12,500 nucleotides of DNA from Stramonita haemastoma (Eukaryota > Mollusca > Gastropoda > Neogastropoda > Muricidae), in assembly GCA_030674155.1 (NCBI GenBank), contig CM060323.1:4882747-4895246 (forward strand), in the 5' to 3' direction. The notes below the pieces were generated by a model. It ran no database searches. It was not told the DNA's origin and worked only from the letters and a program-made list of their open reading frames with translations. The position numbers and the translations under genes are program-made. This document shows positions 7,647-12,500 of the stretch, piece after piece. The number at the start of each line of letters is the position of its first letter. Position 1 is the first letter of the stretch.

Positions 7647-7985
7647 TGATAAAGTAGAAAAGGCAGACAGAGAACAAGGAAAAGAACAAGAATCAATCCT
7701 GACAGTGACATCTCTAGAGAGTTGATTTGATTCTGAAAAGCAAACTTCATTGCTTGCTATGGCCTCCTTGGTGTAATGGACTGTGAGAATCAGGATTAAC
7801 TGATTGACTGACTGATATTCTTATTGTATTTGTCATTCATCACCTGAACTCCCCTCAAACAACTAACAATGGATTCATATCAGATTGAACAAAATTTGCC
7901 CCATTTTAGACAAACGAATTATTTTCTCTTTCTCTTCTCACACAACTTTCTTTTTTCATAGATCCTGCAAAATGACATATATTCA
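7647..7985. other. Non-coding sequence, no gene seen
   Basis: A short GACTGACTGA repeat lies at about 7800-7814. The stretch 7760-7795 faintly resembles a tRNA D arm but has no matching B box. Confidence 0.45.
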
Positions 7986-8085
7986 TACACACAAACACAG
8001 TCACACACAAACACAGTCACACACACACACACCACACACACACACACTATACACGCATGCATGCACACACACACGCTAGCATACT
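7986..8085. repeat. CA-rich microsatellite, left arm of an inverted CA/TG pair
   Basis: Interrupted (CA)n with CAGTCA, TATACACG and GCATGCATGC breaks. It is complementary in character to the TG-rich block that follows. Confidence 0.9.
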
Positions 8086-8088
8086 TAC

Positions 8089-8144
8089 TTGTGTGTGTGT
8101 TACGTGTCTGTGCATGTGTGTGCGTGCATGCATCATTTGCATGT

Positions 8145-8234
<90 letters not shown>

Positions 8235-8300
8235 CGTGTGCGCGCACCCACAAACGGAGTGTGTGTGTGTATGTGTGTCTGTCACTGTGTGTGTATTTGT
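8089..8300. repeat. TG-rich microsatellite, including a long (TG)n run
   Basis: Interrupted TG at 8089-8131, then an essentially pure (TG)n run at about 8149-8231, followed by GCGTGCGTGTGCGCGC and more interrupted TG to about 8295. Confidence 0.95.
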
Positions 8301-9253
8301 ACACATGTGCAAAGACACATGCCTGTATCAGTGTATGATATAGTGTATGTGTGATAAAAATGATTAATATGCAGACATGTTTTCACACAATATTTGCTAA
8401 TCATCTGCCACAAAGCACATACATGTCATGTTGTATACACCTGAGTCTGAGAGTACACAACTAGTGAACTACACAGTAGCTTCTTTCATATTATTGCAAC
8501 CAAGCAAACGCTGCAGTATACACATGCTACAATAACATACAGGAATATATCAATTATCATCTTCATATAATATAAAATATTATAATTACTGTTTGAGTTT
8601 AACTAAACTGACAGAATCATGATCCCAACATTCTTTACATTTCTCAAATACAATAAAATGCAACATTCTAATAAGGATTTTCAATATAAATATCTTTTTG
8701 TTCCAAGTTCATAAACACTGAAGCCGGTTTAGTTGTAGTTTTAACTGATCCCATTTGAAAAAAGGGGTGGTACAGATCTGACTGCATTAGCCATGCAAAA
8801 ATTTGCTTTTAACTTATTCCTGCACATTCTAAATCAACTAATAGAAATCAATACACAATCGAAAATAAAATATAACAATGAGTATGATATACTATATAGG
8901 TTCTTCACTTACTGCATGCTTTAGTTCTGTTCTAAGACTTGATCCGAAACTGTGATAGCCGACACAATTTACTAAAAATTTTACACACCACATTTGAAAA
9001 CGTTGGGGAAAAAATCTTATGCATTCATAAGCAACTCTTCAGTTTGCAATTGAATTGGACATACAAGTTACAATATGCCAGAAGGCTTCATCGAATCCCA
9101 ATTAACGATGTACCATACATACATGTACTGATCAGGACAGGAAAATCACTGTGATTGTTCACGGATTCTAAGAATCGTGTTCCTGTGTTTTACATCGTGT
9201 GCAAAATGAAAGAATAGGCGCCCTACAAGAATCGGAAAGACCATCATTTTATA
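8301..9253. other. AT-rich sequence, no gene seen
   Basis: About 950 bases of AT-rich single-copy-looking DNA. A 71-codon frame at 8939-9154 has AT-driven composition and no motif. If the promoter model holds, this is the 5' part of the long 5'UTR intron of the minus-strand gene. Confidence 0.45.
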
Positions 9254-9260
9254 CACTTAC

Positions 9261-9395
9261 TTTATAAGGAAGATAATTATAGGGTGCTTGCAGTCACAAA
9301 TGTCAGTAACTGAGACAGGGACCCAAAAAAGCGTCGAAGACAAAACGAGAGTTGCTGTGGGTGATTGAGGAAGCTAACTTGATCCCGCCATGTTG
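9261..9395 (-). other. Candidate 5' non-coding first exon of the minus-strand SH3 gene
   Basis: Inference. Downstream of the promoter-like motif cluster, the minus strand runs about 130 bases to a perfect donor hexamer, AAA|GTAAGT (GT at 9260-9259). No long open frame is present; the ATG inside the YY1-like site opens a five-codon frame (MAGSS then stop), which would be a minimal upstream ORF if the transcript starts before it. Splicing from here to the acceptor at 3048-3047 would remove about 6.2 kb. The start is set only by the YY1-like site, so it is approximate. The exon could instead belong to an alternative transcript or to no gene. Confidence 0.35.
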
Positions 9396-9410
9396 CGGAA
9401 GATGACGTCA
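9384..9410 (-). promoter_or_regulatory. Putative core promoter cluster: YY1-like, ETS-like and CRE-like sites
   Basis: Three motifs abut within 27 bases: on the minus strand CAACATGGCGG (9387-9395 core; YY1 type, usual form AANATGGCGGC), CTTCCG (9396-9401, ETS) and the perfect palindromic CRE TGACGTCA (9403-9410). In animal TATA-less promoters the YY1 site commonly lies just downstream of the start, reading in the direction of transcription, which points to minus-strand transcription here. The surroundings are locally CpG-dense (for example CGCC, TTGCGG, GACGTCACGG) within AT-rich flanks. There is no TATA box at a sensible position. Bidirectional activity cannot be excluded. Confidence 0.5.
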
Positions 9411-9425
9411 CGGAATTTTCGGTTA

Positions 9426-9444
9426 TTTCCCATGAACTGGGAAA
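9426..9444. promoter_or_regulatory. Perfect 7-bp palindrome near the promoter cluster
   Basis: TTTCCCA and TGGGAAA are exact inverted repeats separated by TGAAC, 16 bases beyond the CRE. The spacing would suit a dimeric transcription factor, but I cannot name one. Confidence 0.4.
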
Positions 9445-9987
9445 AGCGCTGTTCCATTCATAAAGGAAAGGTCTCCCTATCTATCCAAGTGTCGTACTAA
9501 AGCAATGACAGCATTCCAGTGCTAGGCCATTTGTTAGCCTGTCTGGCCAAAATAGCTCTCTCGTCAAAGTCTTAACCTTTTAGCCTGTACTAAGCTTATG
9601 CAGACAGATTTATTGTCTGAAAAAAATGTCACTCCATCATACTTATTGATTAATATTAGATAAATCTTCTATCATTCAAATTCATATACTTGAGGGCAGA
9701 GCATTGACATTTATTTCTTTTCTTTTCTTTTTTTTAGGACAAATCAATACATGGACAAAGCCGGTATGCAAAAAATCTTATTTATTATTATTTTTTTAAG
9801 TATATAAGCTCGATCAATGCCAGTTAGGCCTACTAACTTTTATCTTTTGTATTGCAAGGTGTTTTTTTTTCTTCGTATACCAACTTTTATCTATCGTTCT
9901 TTATTCATTATTTTATCTCGATGACAATAGAATAAGCACTCATTTGCTTTTTATATCTAGTCCCTGTGTGTATGTAGTTTTGTAAAT
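9445..9987. other. AT-rich sequence upstream of the putative promoter, no gene seen
   Basis: T-rich patches at about 9714-9736 and 9779-9797; no coding-like frame on either strand. It would be the upstream flank of the minus-strand gene. Confidence 0.45.
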
Positions 9988-10053
9988 TTTGTCATCTGTT
10001 CCCACCGGCACACAATGGCCTCTTTCGTAAGTTGGAACGGTTCCAAAGTTTTA
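9988..10053 (-). mobile_element. SINE tail fragment (E), minus strand
   Basis: On the minus strand, GAAAGAGGCCATTGTGTGCC, GGTGGGAACAGATGACAAA (10025-9988) matches the tail of copy D (CAGAAGAGTAGGTCATTGTG, then TCGGTAGGGAAGGATGACAAA) with few changes. Sequence farther upstream is too diverged for me to find the core or the tRNA head, so the right end is uncertain. Confidence 0.55.
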
Positions 10054-10235
10054 ACTTCAAATAGCAGATCTACGTAAATGGTCAGGTTACACTTACAGGA
10101 GGAGACAAAACAAGGAATGGACAAATAACTTTCTTTTACGACAGAAAGCACCAATCTATAGAGAAAACATCAATCTAATGAACACATGTAATTCGTGTAA
10201 TATTCCTTGAACCCATAGAGTTTTGGTGATGGGGA
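10054..10235. other. Non-coding sequence, no gene seen
   Basis: No repeat or coding feature was recognised; it may include a decayed head of the adjacent SINE fragment. Confidence 0.4.
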
Positions 10236-10267
<32 letters not shown>

Positions 10268-10268
10268 G
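10236..10268. repeat. TG microsatellite ending in GCGCGC
   Basis: (GT)n with one GG break, directly followed by GCGCGCGG: a continuous alternating purine-pyrimidine run. Confidence 0.9.
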
Positions 10269-10337
10269 AAGGGGTCCAGCTTCATTCCTTGGATATTGGC
10301 ATACGCCAAGAGCTCAGGAAACAAAGATACTAGAGCA

Positions 10338-10395
10338 ATATAATAATAATAATAATAATAAATAATAATAATATAATAATAAATAATAATAGATA
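10338..10395. repeat. AAT trinucleotide microsatellite
   Basis: Imperfect (AAT)n with single-base phase slips, extending weakly to about 10418 as GATGATAAT. Confidence 0.93.
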
Positions 10396-10438
10396 ATGAG
10401 GATGATGATAATAATTATCATATTTGTTATCATTATTT

Positions 10439-10555
10439 GGTAGTAGAAGTAGTCGTACTACTAGTAGCAGTAGCAGTAGTAGTGGTAGTTGTAGCAGCAG
10501 CAGCAGCAGCAGCAGCAGAAGTAGTAGCAGCAATAGTAGCAGTACTAGTAGTACC
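10439..10555. repeat. AGT/AGC trinucleotide microsatellite with a CAG run
   Basis: Interspersed AGT and AGC triplets with a pure (CAG)n core at about 10493-10518. Frames reading poly-Leu, poly-Ala or poly-Val across it are repeat artefacts. Confidence 0.93.
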
Positions 10556-10655
10556 ATATCTCAGACGGATGAAACAGGACGAGGAGAGCACAGCACTGCC
10601 TGAAGCCAGAAGTCCCAGAACACTGCCAGACCCTTAGGCTTAACACCGGTGTTAA

Positions 10656-10690
10656 TTTTTTTTTTTTTTTTTTTACTACTACTACTACTT
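10656..10690. repeat. Poly-T run followed by ACT trinucleotides
   Basis: About 18 T followed by five or so ACT units. Confidence 0.9.
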
Positions 10691-11544
10691 TCCTTCCATT
10701 TTCATATGTAACTCTTGCATTCGCCCTGCACGTACTAAGGCATCCGCTGAAATAAAAGCCACTTTTTTTCAGAAACACTAGCCCCTGACTCAAAACTCAT
10801 GTGATTTTGCACAAATTTGGTAGGTTTGAACTTTTTTTTTCATTTTTCAGCAAACACTTTACCTCATCACTCCTTTGTCGTCTGCTGGCTTCCAAACCTC
10901 AATATGCATGCGCGGGGTCAACGCTGTAGGAACACAACCAATCCTCACTTAATGATCATTTACCCCCTTTCTCATCACTACATGGTGTTTGTCTACCGCC
11001 TCGACCTCAAAAATAAGTACACAGTGCATTTTTTCATACTTTGAAAAATCTGTGAAAACCAGCAAACAGTTTTTGGACTCGCACTCTGTGACCCCAAAAA
11101 TAGTACCGGAGTGTAACCTCAGACAATTGCCTGGGGAAAGGGGAGATAAAGCAAGAAAAAGACCGAGGAGTCTTTGAATTGATCACGATTTGTTTGCCTT
11201 AGTTTTTGGCCCCTTCTGCATAATTATAGCCTGATTCATGATGTTGATGCCTTATCCAGTTATCGTCTCATTTTCCAATCAGTTATGCAACTTTTTGTTG
11301 TTACTCTCTCTTTTACCACTTCAGTTACCGGTACACAGGAAAGTACATGAGTAATTTGCCATCAGATCTATATAGAGAGCGCATCGGCCATAACAATATC
11401 TAACCATGTCTAATTCATTTTCATTAACATTGTCTCTGTGTACTTTTGTCTTGCTCTCTCCTCTTTATACCCTTCATTCATTTATCGATATGCATGCTTT
11501 TTGTTTTTCTATAGCTCAAAAGAGTTAATGAGAATAAACTATTG
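10691..11544. other. Non-coding sequence, no gene seen
   Basis: About 850 bases with short T-runs and no recognisable domain. A frame at 10817-11044 has a pyrimidine tract and CAG before CAAACAC but encodes nothing I recognise. GCATGCGCGG at about 10904 is a partial NRF1-like motif only. Confidence 0.4.
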
Positions 11545-11965
11545 TGAATTGTGGCAGAGAGTCCTAGAAAGACAGGCAGAAGGATGGGTTCAGTCCCTGT
11601 TTGTGCCTGAAAGCTTTCCTTCATCCATTAGACCGCGAGTATGAGTGGTCTGGGTGTTAGTCTTTCGGAGGAGACGATAAACCGAGGTCCTGTGTGCAAC
11701 ATGCATTCAGTGCACGTAAAGGAATCCCACGGCAGCAAGAGAATTGTGCTGGCAAAATTAATTCTGTAGAAAAAGTCCCCTCATCAAATTATACATGCAG
11801 AGAGAGTGAGTGTTTTTTTTTCTTTTTCTTTTTTCTTTCTTTTTTTTTTTTTTTCTTTAAATGGGTGTGTAGCTGTTGTGGCGATGCGTTCTTCCTTCCG
11901 ATGAGAGTAGCGCGAATTTAACGCAGGGAAAATTTGCCGTGACTTAAAGTAAATACAAATATACC
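11545..11965 (+). mobile_element. SINE copy C, the most complete copy
   Basis: From left to right: A box TGGCAGAGAGT (11552-11562, ten of eleven positions of the Pol III consensus); B box GGTTCAGTCC (11587-11596); conserved core TTTCGGAGGAGACGATAAAC with CGAGGTCC (11661-11690); GTGTGCAACATGCATTCAG and CACGTAAAGGAATCCCAC (11693-11731); CTGTAGAAAAAG; an expanded T/C tract (11813-11858); GGCGATGCGTTCTTCC; and an AAATACAAAT tail. The architecture (tRNA head, conserved central domain, LINE-like tail) is that of a SINE. The core resembles a repeat I recall as common in gastropod genomes, but I cannot name the family. Confidence 0.82.
11813..11858. repeat. T-rich pyrimidine tract inside SINE copy C
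   Basis: It occupies the same place as the A-runs in copies A and B, so it is a length- and base-variable linker of the element. Confidence 0.85.
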
Positions 11966-12389
11966 AGCACAATACAAATCTCTTCTCTCTCTCTTCTCCT
12001 CCCTTACGGGTAGGATGTGTAGTACCTAGTTTTCTCCTGTGCTTGCCTGCCTGCTGGTCTCAGCCGACACACTCCAACTTATGCAGGATGCATGCAAAAG
12101 TCATGTATGTTTTTTTTTCTGTAATCCACCAAACACTGATCACTTTTTTTCAGCGATCTTTAACGCAAATTTCTGTACAATACAATAAATACAACAACAA
12201 ATACAAACACACTGCAATCAGATACAGTAGTACACTACAAATACAATGCAATGCAATAAACTAAAAGTCTTGTTGCTCGTCTCGCTTATCTTTTCCACGA
12301 AGCTGATTCAACTGTAACCGGAACACGCAGTGTGGATGCCTTGCTGAAACAGGATGTCATGTGATTTGTTTAGTTTGTCGCCAGCTGCC

Positions 12390-12391
<2 letters not shown>
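11966..12391. other. Non-coding sequence, no gene seen
   Basis: A TCTC-rich patch at about 11978-11998 and ACAA/ATAC-rich DNA at 12175-12260. No open frame of interest. Confidence 0.45.

Positions 12392-12392
<1 letters not shown>

Positions 12393-12484
<92 letters not shown>
12393..12484. repeat. GA dinucleotide microsatellite, about 46 units
   Basis: A pure (GA)n run ending 16 bases before the window edge. Confidence 0.97.
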
Positions 12485-12487
<3 letters not shown>

Positions 12488-12500
12488 ACACTGAACACTG

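Noticed and set aside
7243..7750. Lys/Arg/Glu-rich plus-strand and Ser- or Leu-rich minus-strand frames
   Set aside because: They arise wholly from the GAA and GAT microsatellites, open in several frames at once.
7760..7800. tRNA-like D-arm sequence (CCTTGGTGTAATGG)
   Set aside because: No B box at suitable distance and no cloverleaf partner for the acceptor stem; no tRNA gene supported.
8939..9154. 71-codon plus-strand frame
   Set aside because: AT-driven composition, no motif and no splice or promoter context of its own.
9392..9502. Short plus-strand frame starting at ATGTTGCGGAAG
   Set aside because: Only about 37 codons, within the promoter-like motif cluster; its start is explained by the YY1/ETS overlap.
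10545..10793. 82-codon minus-strand frame
   Set aside because: Includes poly-Lys and poly-Val from the T-run and ACT repeat; nothing recognisable outside them.
10817..11044. Plus-strand frame preceded by a pyrimidine tract and CAG
   Set aside because: The acceptor-like sequence is common in T-rich DNA and the peptide has no recognisable motif or coding bias.

Overview
The window looks like animal nuclear DNA, most likely from a mollusc and probably a gastropod. It is almost all non-coding. It has long microsatellites (TG/CA, GA, GAA, GACA, AGT/AGC), several tRNA-headed SINE copies whose conserved core resembles repeats I recall from gastropod genomes, GT-AG intron signals, and no bacterial-style gene packing. 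The organism call is inference; no species-level marker is visible.

The only coding sequence I can support is two exons on the minus strand (2754-2915 and 638-784). Together they encode an N-terminal SH3 domain ending in a Trp-Leu-x-Gly and Phe-Pro...Tyr-Val block, with a long n-Src-loop insert. This best fits the SH3 domain of a class IA PI3-kinase regulatory subunit (p85/PIK3R type). The gene continues beyond the left edge, so the SH2 and inter-SH2 regions are not here. About 6.3 kb upstream on the same strand, 9384-9410 has overlapping YY1-, ETS- and CRE-like motifs followed by a perfect GTAAGT donor (at 9260). I propose this as the promoter and 5' non-coding exon of the same gene. Positions 637 to 1 would then be intron, 785-2753 the first coding intron, and about 3047-9260 a long 5'UTR intron.

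The rest is repeats. Four copies of one SINE family or closely related families lie at 456-621, 1452-1690, 5508-5762 (minus) and 11545-11965; a fragment sharing the tail of the third is at 9988-10053 (minus). A different tRNA-headed element is at 3240-3440. At 839-1267 there are five tandem 86-87 bp units, each with a good RNA polymerase III B box and most with an A-box-like sequence. At about 6731-6915 (minus) is the decayed 3' end of a LINE-type reverse transcriptase gene, recognised by a C2HC zinc finger broken by a frameshift. Large simple repeats include a 190-base uninterrupted purine tract (7372-7561), a compound TG-GA-GACA-polyG block (4004-4301) and a GA array running almost to the right edge.

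I found no new defence, toxin or enzymatic system. The most useful leads are the unusual splice phase inside the SH3 domain, the candidate distal promoter, the tandem tRNA-like array and the SINE family with its nested microsatellites.
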